Assembly (NCBI RefSeq): GCF_947488025.1
Contig: NZ_CANKYS010000009.1
Location: 1-64,000 of the forward strand
From: an uncultured Nocardioides sp.
Lineage (GTDB): Bacteria; Actinomycetota; Actinomycetes; Propionibacteriales; Nocardioidaceae
Reading direction: 5' to 3'
Length of the DNA: 64,000 bases
Part shown: positions 1-7,491 of the stretch, in pieces
How positions within the stretch are numbered: the first letter of the stretch is position 1
How the letters are laid out: every line of letters starts with the position of its first letter
The notes under the pieces: model-generated
The model's input: the letters and a program-made list of their open reading frames with translations, nothing else
The model's database searches: none
Told to the model about the DNA's origin: nothing
Made by a program: the position numbers and the translations under genes

Positions 1-108
1 GGCGGGGTCGTCGGCGGGGTCGTCGGCGGGGTCGTCGGCGGGGTCGTCGGCGGGGTCGTCGGCGGGGTCGTCGGCGGAGTCGTCGGCGGGGTCGTCGGCG
101 GGGTGCCG
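1..108. repeat. 12-bp tandem repeat coding for a Pro/Thr tail
   Basis: Eight head-to-tail units of ggcggggtcgtc fill positions 1-96. One unit (73-84) carries a single g-to-a change. A ninth degenerate unit (97-108) leads into unique sequence. The array starts at the window edge, so its true length is unknown. On the minus strand each unit encodes Pro-Pro-Thr-Thr, in frame with the secreted protein that starts at 590. The unit is a multiple of three, so copy-number change would lengthen or shorten the tail without a frameshift. Confidence 0.95.
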
Positions 109-590
109 CATCCCTCCACCCAGAAGACCTTGTGCTTGACCGTCGCCCCGTTGGACTCGGGCGTGTTGATGGTGAGCTTCACGTGGTAGCCCTGCTGCGG
201 GTGCGGCGCTCCGGTGAAGGACAGGGTGTAGGCCTGCGACCCGTCGATGCCGCCGTTGCCGGCGCCGTTCCCGGGGTCGTTGTCGAGCTGGACGGTGGTG
301 TCACCCGCGACGCTCATGCCCACGCCGGTGGTGGGCGCCTGCTCCTCGAAGAGGACCGTCGAGGTCACCCCGGCGTCGAAGCCGTACCACTCGAGCTGGA
401 AGGTGCACCCGACGTGCGGGTGGTTGTTCGGGATGGCGTCGATGTCGCCGTACGGGGCGACCTTCACGGTGCCGTTGTTGCCGGGAGGCCCCGCGGTGGC
501 GGCGACGGGGGCGGCGGCGACCGTCCCCAGGCAGATCAGTGCGGCCAGGCCCAGTCGTGGAGCGAGGCGGTTGCGGTCGGTAGAGCTCAT
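1..590 (-). CDS. Secreted protein with Pro/Thr-repeat C-terminal tail (partial)
   Basis: The reading frame opens at ATG 590 and stays open to the left edge, so the C-terminus is missing. Residues 1 to about 36 look like a Sec signal peptide: a basic start (DRNRLAPRLG), a hydrophobic core and an Ala-rich cleavage region (VAATAGPPG). The mature part is about 125 residues. It contains several Gly/Asn-rich stretches and two cysteines (HVGCTF and VEGCGT), which could form a disulphide. It then enters a PPTT repeat tail of at least 30 residues. Such tails often act as spacers through the cell wall ahead of a sorting or membrane anchor, but that part lies outside the window. I do not recognise the folded domain, and no function is assigned. 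Confidence 0.75.
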   Translation of the reverse strand, partial: MSSTDRNRLAPRLGLAALICLGTVAAAPVAATAGPPGNNGTVKVAPYGDIDAIPNNHPHVGCTFQLEWYGFDAGVTSTVLFEEQAPTTGVGMSVAGDTTVQLDNDPGNGAGNGGIDGSQAYTLSFTGAPHPQQGYHVKLTINTPESNGATVKHKVFWVEGCGTPPTTPPTTPPTTPPTTPPTTPPTTPPTTPPTTP

Positions 591-841
591 GCTGGTGTCC
601 CCCAAGGGTTGAGTGCGGCGCGAGGTGCGCCGGCGGTGGCAGGGGCGCGGCGGCATCGTCCCCACGGGCCGCTCTGCTCCCCCACTTGTGCAACGTCCTG
701 CCGTACCCGACTGCTACGGCTCCATAGCGGATTGCGGCCAACCTTGTGAGCGTCTTGACGATCTTCTGACGATCACCGGACGAACTCTCCTGTTCTCCAC
801 CCCCACAGGCGGTCCACGCGAGGACCGTTCCAACGAAGTCG

Positions 842-924
842 CCACCGCAGGGCAACCAAACGGGTGTGCCCTGCGTCTCTACCGGTGGAGGGACCAGACA
901 CGTACGGGGGTCGTGTCTGGTCCC
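842..924 (+). promoter_or_regulatory. Structured leader with two hairpins upstream of femX
   Basis: The 591-940 gap holds no credible gene. Its right half can fold: CCACC (842-846) pairs with GGTGG (884-888) around an inner stem GCAGGGC (847-853) / GCCCTGC (868-874). This is followed by a perfect 12-bp hairpin GGGACCAGACAC (890-901) / GTGTCTGGTCCC (913-924), which ends 16 nt before the femX GTG. There is no plus-strand gene upstream for the hairpin to terminate. A 5' leader or attenuator is the simplest reading. It does not match a riboswitch class I know. The rest of the gap presumably holds the divergent promoters. Confidence 0.4.
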
Positions 925-940
925 TTGTAATCTCTCCGGG

Positions 941-2077
941 GTGACGACCCCCCTGACGCTGCGCCCCATCTCCACCCAGCAGCACCGTGACCTCATCGCG
1001 AGCCGGTCGTCCGCCAGCTTCCTCCAGACCCCGGGCTGGGCGAGCGTGAAGGCCGAGTGGCGCTCGGAGTCGCTCGGGTGGTTCCGCGGAACCGAGCTCG
1101 TCGGCGCGGCCCTCGTCCTCTACCGCCAGCTGCCGAAGGTGCGGCGCTACCTCGCCTACCTCCCCGAGGGTCCGGTCATCGACTGGTCCGACGACGACCT
1201 CGGCTCGTGGTTGGGGCCGATGGTCGCCCACCTCAAGCAGGAGGGCGCCTTCGCGGTCCGCATGGGCCCGCCCGTCGTCACCCGCCGCTGGTCCGCCGAG
1301 CAGGTCAAGGCCGGCATCGCCGACGAGTCCGTGCGCCGGCTGGGCGACGTACCTCCCCTCGAGCGCACGCAGGACGGCGCCCGCGTGGTCGCGCAGCTGC
1401 ACGAGCTGGGGTGGCAGCAGCAGTCGGCCGAGGGCGGCTTCACCGCCGGGCAGCCGCAGTTCAACTTCCAGGTCCCGCTGGCGGACCAGGACGGCCAGCC
1501 GCGCAGCGAGGACGCGGTCCTCAAGGGCATGAACCAGCTCTGGCGCCGCAACATCAAGAAGGCCGACAAGGCCGGCGTCGAGGTCACCCTGGGCGAGCGC
1601 ACCGACCTCAAGGCGTTCCACGACCTCTACGTCCACACCGCCGAGCGCGACCACTTCACCCCGCGCCCGCTGTCCTACTTCGAGACGATGTACGACGCCC
1701 TCGCCGCCGAGGACCCCGGCCGCATCCAGGTGTGGCTGGCCCGCCACGAGGGCGACCTCGTCGCGGCCACGATCGGGATCCGCGTCGGCACCCACGCCTG
1801 GTACTCCTACGGCGCGTCCTCCACCGAGAAGCGGGAGGTCCGCGGCTCCAACGCCGTCCAGTGGGCGATGATGCGCCACGCGCTCGACGCCGGCGCCCAC
1901 GTCTACGACCTGCGCGGCATCACCGAGACCCTCGACGCGGACGACCCCCACGTCGGGCTGATCCAGTTCAAGGTGGGCACGGGCGGCGAGGCGGTCGAGT
2001 ACGCCGGTGAGTGGGACCTCCCGGTCAACCGCGCCATCTACAAGGCGTTCCAGCTCTACCTGGCCCGGCGGGGGTGA
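941..2077 (+). CDS. femX: FemX/FemAB-type peptidoglycan bridge aminoacyltransferase
   Basis: 378 residues from GTG 941. The frame extends upstream to 866, but the FemAB-like sequence begins at TTPLTLRPIS. The protein resembles the FemABX family, cytoplasmic enzymes with two GNAT-like subdomains that move an amino acid from aminoacyl-tRNA to lipid II. Recognisable blocks are the N-terminal SFLQTPGWASVKAEW, the central LWRRNIKKADKAGVEV, and the C-terminal YDLRGI region followed by FKVGTGGEAVEYAGEWDLPVN. The length fits the family. The alanine-racemase-like gene starts 7 nt after the stop and is probably co-transcribed. A one-residue bridge (for example Gly on LL-diaminopimelate) would fit a Nocardioides-like host, but the amino acid used cannot be read from the sequence. 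The gene name is by family. Confidence 0.85.
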   Translation: MTTPLTLRPISTQQHRDLIASRSSASFLQTPGWASVKAEWRSESLGWFRGTELVGAALVLYRQLPKVRRYLAYLPEGPVIDWSDDDLGSWLGPMVAHLKQEGAFAVRMGPPVVTRRWSAEQVKAGIADESVRRLGDVPPLERTQDGARVVAQLHELGWQQQSAEGGFTAGQPQFNFQVPLADQDGQPRSEDAVLKGMNQLWRRNIKKADKAGVEVTLGERTDLKAFHDLYVHTAERDHFTPRPLSYFETMYDALAAEDPGRIQVWLARHEGDLVAATIGIRVGTHAWYSYGASSTEKREVRGSNAVQWAMMRHALDAGAHVYDLRGITETLDADDPHVGLIQFKVGTGGEAVEYAGEWDLPVNRAIYKAFQLYLARRG

Positions 2078-2084
2078 GGCGCGC

Positions 2085-3173
2085 ATGAGCCTGGTCCTTC
2101 GGGTCGACGGCGAGCGCTGGCGCTCCCACCTGCTCCAGACGGTCCGCACCCACCCGGGCATCGTGCCGGTGGCGAAGGGCAACGGCTACGGCCTGTCGGT
2201 CGGTCGCCTCGCGCGGCGGGCGCAGTGGCTGGCCGACCACGCCGGTGAGACCGGGGCCCCGGTGGACACGGTCGCGGTGGGCACCTACGACGAGGTGGCC
2301 GAGGCGGCGAGCCGCTACGCGGGCGACCTCCTCGTGCTCACGCCGTGGCGTCCCTTCGGTGCGGCGCTCGACCTCGACCCGCGACTCGCGTCCCGTGTCG
2401 TGCACACGGTCAGCCGCCCCGAGGACCTGGTGGCCCTGCGCGAGCGCGACCCCGACGCCCGATTCGTGCTGGAGCAGCTGACCTCCATGCTGCGCCACGG
2501 GATGACCCGCCGGGGCCTCGCCGAGGCCGCCGCGACGCTCGGTCCGGCGCGCAGCGACCGGTGCGGCCTGAGCGGCGTCGCCATGCACCTCCCGCTCAAC
2601 ACCACCTCGCACCTCGGCGAGGTGACCCGTCTCATCAACGACGTCGTGGCCTCCGGCCTGCCGACGCGCACCGTCTTCGTCTCCCACCTCACCGAGGCCG
2701 AGCTCGACCGGCTGACGACGACCTACCCCGACTTCACGGTCCGTCCCCGCATCGGCACCGACCTCTGGCTCGGCGACCGGGGGGCCCTCTCGGTGACGGC
2801 GACGGTCCTCGACGTCCACGAGGTCGATCGCGGCGACACCTTCGGCTACCGGGGACGCAGCGCGCCCAAGCAGGGCCACATCGTCGTGGTGAGCGGCGGC
2901 ACCGCGCACGGCATCGGCCTGGAGGCGCCGACCGGCGACCAGTCGCTCAAGGCACGCGCCGCGACGCTGGCGCGAGGCGGCCTCGACGCCGTCGGTTTCG
3001 TGCGCTCCCCGTTCTCCATCGACGGCAAGCAGCGGCTCTTCGCCGAGCCGCCCCACATGCAGGCGTCGATGCTGTTCGTCCCGTCAGGGGCGCGGGTCCC
3101 CCGCATCGGCGAGGACATCGAGGTCCGGGTCCGGTTCACCGCGACCGACTTCGACCGCGTCGTCGTCGACTGA
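2085..3173 (+). CDS. Alanine racemase-like PLP enzyme
   Basis: 362 residues from ATG 2085, 7 nt after femX. The N-terminal block VPVAKGNGYGLS (Lys31, Tyr35) matches the alanine racemase signature in which the lysine carries pyridoxal phosphate. The following pattern fits the TIM-barrel domain, with MLRHGMTRRGL resembling the Arg-containing substrate region. The C-terminal part is beta-rich but lacks an obvious canonical racemase C-domain tyrosine motif, so the substrate may not be free alanine. Pairing with femX points to supply or modification of an amino acid for the peptidoglycan stem or bridge. The last 90 bp overlap the 3' end of the convergent membrane-protein gene, whose stop lies at 3084. 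Confidence 0.75.
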   Translation: MSLVLRVDGERWRSHLLQTVRTHPGIVPVAKGNGYGLSVGRLARRAQWLADHAGETGAPVDTVAVGTYDEVAEAASRYAGDLLVLTPWRPFGAALDLDPRLASRVVHTVSRPEDLVALRERDPDARFVLEQLTSMLRHGMTRRGLAEAAATLGPARSDRCGLSGVAMHLPLNTTSHLGEVTRLINDVVASGLPTRTVFVSHLTEAELDRLTTTYPDFTVRPRIGTDLWLGDRGALSVTATVLDVHEVDRGDTFGYRGRSAPKQGHIVVVSGGTAHGIGLEAPTGDQSLKARAATLARGGLDAVGFVRSPFSIDGKQRLFAEPPHMQASMLFVPSGARVPRIGEDIEVRVRFTATDFDRVVVD

Positions 3174-4364
3174 CCCGGTGGCGGCGTCTCGCAGCACGGC
3201 CGCCACCAGCCACACCAGCCCGCCCACCCGCAGCAGGACCGCCAGCCAGTAGGCGCGCACGTCGTCGGCGACGGTCGGCACGAGCACCTGCCCGACGTAC
3301 CACCCGGTGAGCACCCAGCTGAGCAGGTGCAGCGCCTGCCACACGAGCAGGTCGCGCCAGCGGCGTACGGCGATCGCGGCGAGCGGCAGCACCAGCAGGG
3401 CGGTCTCGGGAGGTGCCGACGGCGCCACCGCGAGCACGGCCGCCAGGAGGACCAGGCCGGCGCGGGCACTGGTCAGGGGGCTGGGTCGCGCTGCGCGCCG
3501 GACGAGCCACCAGACGGCGCCCGCAGCCGCGGCGAGGACGACGACCTGGACGACCGTGCGCGTCGTGGCGGACCCGCCGACGTCCGTGCGGTCGAGCAGG
3601 AACCAGACCGACCCGATGTCGGGGGTCTCCGCGGTCGCACGGCCGGGCAGGGTGACCACGACGTAGGCGGCGGCGGCCGCCAGGAGGGCGTCGACCCGCT
3701 CGCGCAGGCGGCCCCCGACGGCGACCACGCCCACGAAGGCGACGGCCACCGGCAGCGCGAAGGCCGCGCCCACCCCGGCCCCGATGCCGGCGAGCCAGGC
3801 GCGCCCGGAGGTCCAGCCCCACAGCAGCACGGCGAGCCCGACGGCAGCCACCAGCTCCCACGACAGCCAGTGGACGAGGAGCACCGGGCCCAGGGCCCAG
3901 CCGGCGGCGGCCCAGGGCCGGCGCCGGTCCACGCGGACGAGCAGGGCCGTCGCGAGCAGCGCGAGCGCCGCGAGGACGACGGCGAGCGCGGCGGTGGTGG
4001 CCACCGTCCCGGTGCCGGGCAGCCACTCCGCCGCCTGCTCGAGCCAGCCGGCGACCCGGGGCGGCGACCCGGCGTCGACCGACGTGCCGGCGAGGTCGGT
4101 CCAGCACAGCTCGGTGAACGGCTGGTCCTGGTTGCTCCACCCGGACGGCACGCACGCGGCCTTGCTCACCAAGCCGGCGGCCAGGGTGAGCGCGGTCGCG
4201 CCGGCCAGCACCCGACCGGCGTCCCACCAGCGGTGCCCCGCGGCGTGGTCGCCCAGGGGACCGCCCACCACCTCCGACATCGCCGCGGCGACCGGGTCGG
4301 TGCGCGTGGGCGCATCGTGGTCGCCGAGGACGACCTCGGACGCGGGGCGGTCGGGGCGGTCCAC
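3084..4364 (-). CDS. Polytopic membrane protein, glycosyltransferase-87-like (tentative)
   Basis: About 426 residues from GTG 4364, 8 nt downstream of the PBP stop (4373). An in-frame ATG about 30 codons later (MSEVVGGPLGD) is an alternative start. The protein has roughly nine to eleven hydrophobic segments, a 70-residue external loop early on containing two cysteines (KAACVPSGWSNQDQ, TELCWTDLAG), and a charged cytoplasmic tail. Its shape and its place behind a class A PBP resemble the GT87/mannosyltransferase-like membrane proteins found beside PBPs in actinobacteria. I see no decisive catalytic motif, so the enzyme call is tentative. It is probably in one operon with the PBP gene. Its 3' end runs 90 bp into the convergent racemase-like gene. 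Confidence 0.6.
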   Translation of the reverse strand: MDRPDRPASEVVLGDHDAPTRTDPVAAAMSEVVGGPLGDHAAGHRWWDAGRVLAGATALTLAAGLVSKAACVPSGWSNQDQPFTELCWTDLAGTSVDAGSPPRVAGWLEQAAEWLPGTGTVATTAALAVVLAALALLATALLVRVDRRRPWAAAGWALGPVLLVHWLSWELVAAVGLAVLLWGWTSGRAWLAGIGAGVGAAFALPVAVAFVGVVAVGGRLRERVDALLAAAAAYVVVTLPGRATAETPDIGSVWFLLDRTDVGGSATTRTVVQVVVLAAAAGAVWWLVRRAARPSPLTSARAGLVLLAAVLAVAPSAPPETALLVLPLAAIAVRRWRDLLVWQALHLLSWVLTGWYVGQVLVPTVADDVRAYWLAVLLRVGGLVWLVAAVLRDAATGSVDDDAVEVGRGEPDPDLDVLADAGDPRP

Positions 4365-4372
4365 CGACGGGC

Positions 4373-6751
4373 TCAGGGTCGGACGTCGGCCAGCGGCTGG
4401 CGCGGCTGGAGGCGGCCGCCGGGCGGCGGGGTGGTCGGGGTCTCCGTCGGCGCGGGCGGCGGCGGGGGCGGGGTCGTCGGGACCGGGGTCGTCGGCGGCG
4501 GAGGCGGGGGCGGAGGCGGGGTCGTCGGGACCGGGGTCGTCGGGACCGGGGTCTCCGTCGGCGTCTCCGTCGGGGTCTCGGTCGGCGTCTCCGAGGGCTC
4601 CTCGGTGGGCGGCCCAGCGGTCTCCGTCGGGGTGTTGGAGGGCTGCGGCGGCGGGGGCGATGAGGGCTGCGGGGGCGGGGGCGGCGGGGTGTAGTCGTGC
4701 CCGTCCTCGGGCGCGTCGCCGTCGACGTAGACCGGCTCCGGGAACTCCTCGACGTCCTTGCCCTCCATCACCCGCTGCATGATGGAGGTCCAGGTCTTGG
4801 CGGGGTAGTTGCCGCCGAAGTAGCCGGACTTGCCGTCCGAGCTGGTCGGGAGCCACAGGTCGCCCCCGTCGGGGCGCGGGACGTCGAGGCCGTCGCGGCC
4901 CTTGCCGCGGACGTACATCACCGCGGTCGACACCTGCGGGGTCATCCCCACGAACCACGAGGACGAGACCTCGTCGTCGTCGTTGGTGGCCGTGCCGGTC
5001 TTGCCGGCGGCGGGGCGGCCCAGGGCGAGCGCCTCGGTGCCCGACCCGGACTCCACGACCTGCTGCAGGGCGTAGGTCACGTCGGCGGCGATGTCGGGGT
5101 CGACGGTCTCCTTGCTGCGCTGCTTGGCCTCGTAGAGGACGTTGCCGTCCTTGTCGACGACCTTCTGCAGGACGTGGACCTCGTTGCGGACGCCGTTGTT
5201 GGCGAGGGTGGCGTAGGCGTTGGCCATGTTGATCGGGCTGACCTGCGCGGTGCCGAGGGTGACACCGACGTTGTCCTGGAAGTCGATCGAGCGGCGCGGG
5301 ATGCCCCACCGCTGCGTCTCGTTGCCGGGGATGCCGAGGTCCTCGGCGGCCTGGACGACCTTCTGCGGGCCGTCCTCCATCGAGTCCACCATGTCCACGA
5401 AGGCGGTGTTGACGGAGTTCTCGGTGGCGCTGAGCATCGACACGGCCGAGCCGTAGTCGGTGTCGCCCTGGTTGCCGAACTCGGTGCCGGCGATGTCGAT
5501 GGGGCTGTTGCCCTCGAAGGTGTCGTTGAGCGAGAAGCCGTCGCGGATGGCGGCGACGTCGGTCGCGGCCTTCATCGTCGAGCCGGCCATGCCGCCGGAG
5601 ACGGCCCAGTTGATCTGGGACTCCAGGTAGTCCTGGCCGCCGTAGAAGCCGAGGAGCTCGCCGGTCGCGGTGTCGACGGTGGCCGCGCCGACATGCAGGT
5701 CCTTGTTGCCCGCGGGCCCGGGCATCCCGGCGTCGGGACGCTGCTCGGTGACAGCCTCCTCGACGTCGGCCATCACCTGCGGGTCGAACGTCGTGGTGAT
5801 GCGGAGACCACCGCCGTCGATCTCGTCCTCGTCGGCGATGCCGCGGTCCAGGATCTCCTGCTTGACGAGCGCGAGCATGTGGCCGCGCTGCCCGCCGAAC
5901 TGGCTCTGGGCCGCGATCTTCGGGAACTTCGGCAGCTTCTTGAGCGCCTTGTCACGCTGCTCGGGCGTGATGGTCTCCATCTCGGCCATGCTGTCGAGGA
6001 CGTAGGCGTAGCGACCCTTGAGGTCCGCCTTGGCCTCCTTGCCGTTGGCCGGGTCGTACTTCGACGGGTTGTTGAGCACCGTGGCGAGGACGGCCGACTC
6101 GCGCAGGTTGAGCTCGCTGGCCGGGTGGTCGAAGTAGGCCTCCGACGCGGCCTCGATGCCGTACGCGCCGCGGCCGAAGTAGATGGTGTTGAGGTAGCCC
6201 TCGAGCACCTCTTCCTTGCTCAGCTGCTGCTGGATCTTCAGCGAGACGATCGCTTCCTTGATCTTGCGCTTGTAGCTCTGCTCGCTGGTCAGGTAGAGGA
6301 TCTTGACGTACTGCTGGGTGATCGTGGACGCGCCCTGGCGGGCGTTGCCGCGGGCGTTGGAGAAGAGGGCGCGCAGGATGCCCTTCGGGTCGAGGCCCTT
6401 GTCGGTCCAGAACGTCTGGTTCTCGGCCGCGACCACCGCGTCCTGCATCGTCTCGGGCATCTCGCGCAGCGGGATCGAGACCCGGTTCTGGTCCTCGTAG
6501 TAGGTGCCGAGCTGGCGCTCACCGTCGCGGTAGTAGACGAAGGTGGTCTGGGCCTCGAAGTCCTCGTTGGGCTGCGGGATGCTGATCGCCTGGTAGAGGA
6601 CGACCACCACACCGCCGAGGACGAGGGCACCGACCACACCGACGATCGCCAGGACCTTGGCGATCCGAGCCGCCTGCTGCTTGCCGGTACGCCGCTTCTT
6701 CGGACGCCGGGTCTGGGCCTTGCCGTCGGCCCTCCGCTTCTTAGCACTCAC
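4373..6751 (-). CDS. Bifunctional class A penicillin-binding protein
   Basis: 792 residues from GTG 6751 (VSAKKRRADGK); upstream in-frame codons lack a likely start. Layout: a very basic cytoplasmic N-terminus, one membrane helix at about 30-52, a GT51 glycosyltransferase domain with catalytic Glu110 in VAAENQTF and the RQGASTITQQ motif, then a transpeptidase domain. The transpeptidase motifs are Ser391-Thr-Met-Lys394 (active serine), Ser446-Val-Asn448 and Lys584-Thr-Gly586. The protein polymerises and cross-links peptidoglycan outside the membrane. The C-terminus ends in about 110 residues of Pro/Thr/Glu-rich repeats (TPTETPTE, VPTTPVPTTP, poly-Pro), longer than usual. It is divergent from the PadR gene and is followed by the GT87-like gene. 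Confidence 0.93.
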   Translation of the reverse strand: MSAKKRRADGKAQTRRPKKRRTGKQQAARIAKVLAIVGVVGALVLGGVVVVLYQAISIPQPNEDFEAQTTFVYYRDGERQLGTYYEDQNRVSIPLREMPETMQDAVVAAENQTFWTDKGLDPKGILRALFSNARGNARQGASTITQQYVKILYLTSEQSYKRKIKEAIVSLKIQQQLSKEEVLEGYLNTIYFGRGAYGIEAASEAYFDHPASELNLRESAVLATVLNNPSKYDPANGKEAKADLKGRYAYVLDSMAEMETITPEQRDKALKKLPKFPKIAAQSQFGGQRGHMLALVKQEILDRGIADEDEIDGGGLRITTTFDPQVMADVEEAVTEQRPDAGMPGPAGNKDLHVGAATVDTATGELLGFYGGQDYLESQINWAVSGGMAGSTMKAATDVAAIRDGFSLNDTFEGNSPIDIAGTEFGNQGDTDYGSAVSMLSATENSVNTAFVDMVDSMEDGPQKVVQAAEDLGIPGNETQRWGIPRRSIDFQDNVGVTLGTAQVSPINMANAYATLANNGVRNEVHVLQKVVDKDGNVLYEAKQRSKETVDPDIAADVTYALQQVVESGSGTEALALGRPAAGKTGTATNDDDEVSSSWFVGMTPQVSTAVMYVRGKGRDGLDVPRPDGGDLWLPTSSDGKSGYFGGNYPAKTWTSIMQRVMEGKDVEEFPEPVYVDGDAPEDGHDYTPPPPPPQPSSPPPPQPSNTPTETAGPPTEEPSETPTETPTETPTETPVPTTPVPTTPPPPPPPPPTTPVPTTPPPPPPAPTETPTTPPPGGRLQPRQPLADVRP

Positions 6752-6806
6752 AGGGCAACAGGGTACGGGCAGGGGTCCCACAACCCAGATTCGTCGTGGG
6801 CGGATA

Positions 6807-6819
6807 TATCGGTACGATA
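6807..6819. promoter_or_regulatory. Candidate PadR operator (inverted repeat)
   Basis: TATCG-GTA-CGATA is an inverted repeat with perfect 5-bp arms, in an AT-rich patch of the 74-bp space between the divergent PBP (GTG 6751) and padR (ATG 6826) genes. It lies 7 nt before the padR start. PadR proteins usually bind short dyads in their own promoters. The assignment rests on position and symmetry only. Confidence 0.4.
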
Positions 6820-6825
6820 GGTCAC

Positions 6826-7413
6826 ATGGCACGCCGTGGTGACACCATCGAGCTGGCAGTCCTCGGACTGCTGCACGAGGGACCCATGCACGGCTACGAG
6901 CTGCGCAAGCGGCTCAACCTCATGCTCGGCTGGGGCCGGGTGCTGTCCTACGGCTCGCTCTACCCGGCGCTCAAGAAGATGCTGCGGGCCAACCTCATCA
7001 CCGAGGCCAGCACCACCACGACGTCGACGAGCCGCCGGCCGCGCATCGTCTACGAGGTCACCCCCGCCGGCAACGAGCAGTTCCAGCGCCTGATGTCGGA
7101 GGTCGGCCCCACCGCGTGGGAGGACGACAACTTCGACATCCGGTTCGCGTTCTTCTCCTCCACCGACATGGAGATCCGCCTGCGCGTCCTGGAGGGACGT
7201 CGCTCGCGGCTGCAGGAGCGGCTCGCCCGCGTCCAGGCCGAGCTGGCCCGCACGCAGGCCGAGGTCGACCGCTACGCCGGCGAGCTCCAGCGTCACGGCG
7301 TGGAGTCGGTGGAGCGCGAGGTGCGCTGGCTCTCCGACCTCATCCGTGCCGAGCGCGGCGACGAGCACGGCACCCCGCCGAGCCAGACCACCACCACCGA
7401 GCACCAGCACTGA
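6826..7413 (+). CDS. PadR family transcriptional regulator
   Basis: 195 residues from ATG 6826 (MARRGDTIELAVLGLL); ten codons upstream are also open but unlikely to be translated. The N-terminal winged helix carries the PadR hallmarks HGYELRKRLN, SYGSLYPALKKML and RPRIVYEVTPAGNEQF. The C-terminal half is a long helix with heptad-like spacing (LEGRRSRLQERLARVQAELARTQ), the expected dimerisation coiled coil. It probably represses itself and perhaps the divergent PBP operon through the dyad in between. The inositol-phosphate synthase gene follows after a 13-bp tandem repeat. The order PBP / padR / ino1 recurs in actinobacteria. Confidence 0.9.
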   Translation: MARRGDTIELAVLGLLHEGPMHGYELRKRLNLMLGWGRVLSYGSLYPALKKMLRANLITEASTTTTSTSRRPRIVYEVTPAGNEQFQRLMSEVGPTAWEDDNFDIRFAFFSSTDMEIRLRVLEGRRSRLQERLARVQAELARTQAEVDRYAGELQRHGVESVEREVRWLSDLIRAERGDEHGTPPSQTTTTEHQH

Positions 7414-7437
7414 GCACCAGCACTGAGCACGAGCACT
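7399..7437 (+). repeat. 13-bp tandem repeat across the padR stop codon
   Basis: Three consecutive units of gagcaccagcact (7399-7411, 7412-7424, 7425-7437; the last has one change) and a partial fourth unit. The padR stop TGA spans the boundary of units 1 and 2. The unit is not a multiple of three. Loss or gain of a copy keeps the same stop as long as two units remain. Confidence 0.85.
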
Positions 7438-7491
7438 GAGCACCACCACCGACCAGCAGCCAGAAGGCCCAGCACAGAGAAGGAGAGCCCC

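Noticed and set aside
1..108. Possible CRISPR array
   Set aside because: The units are 12 bp with no spacers and encode an in-frame PPTT tail.
842..924. T-box riboswitch for femX
   Set aside because: No TGGNACCGCG-type T-box sequence and no specifier-loop architecture could be found.
613..930. 105-codon plus-strand frame upstream of femX
   Set aside because: Arg-rich, no ribosome-binding site, and it runs through the hairpins of the leader.
7399..7437. Phase-variable switch of padR by 13-bp slippage
   Set aside because: Any copy number of two or more recreates the same TGA at the unit boundary, so the reading frame end does not change.
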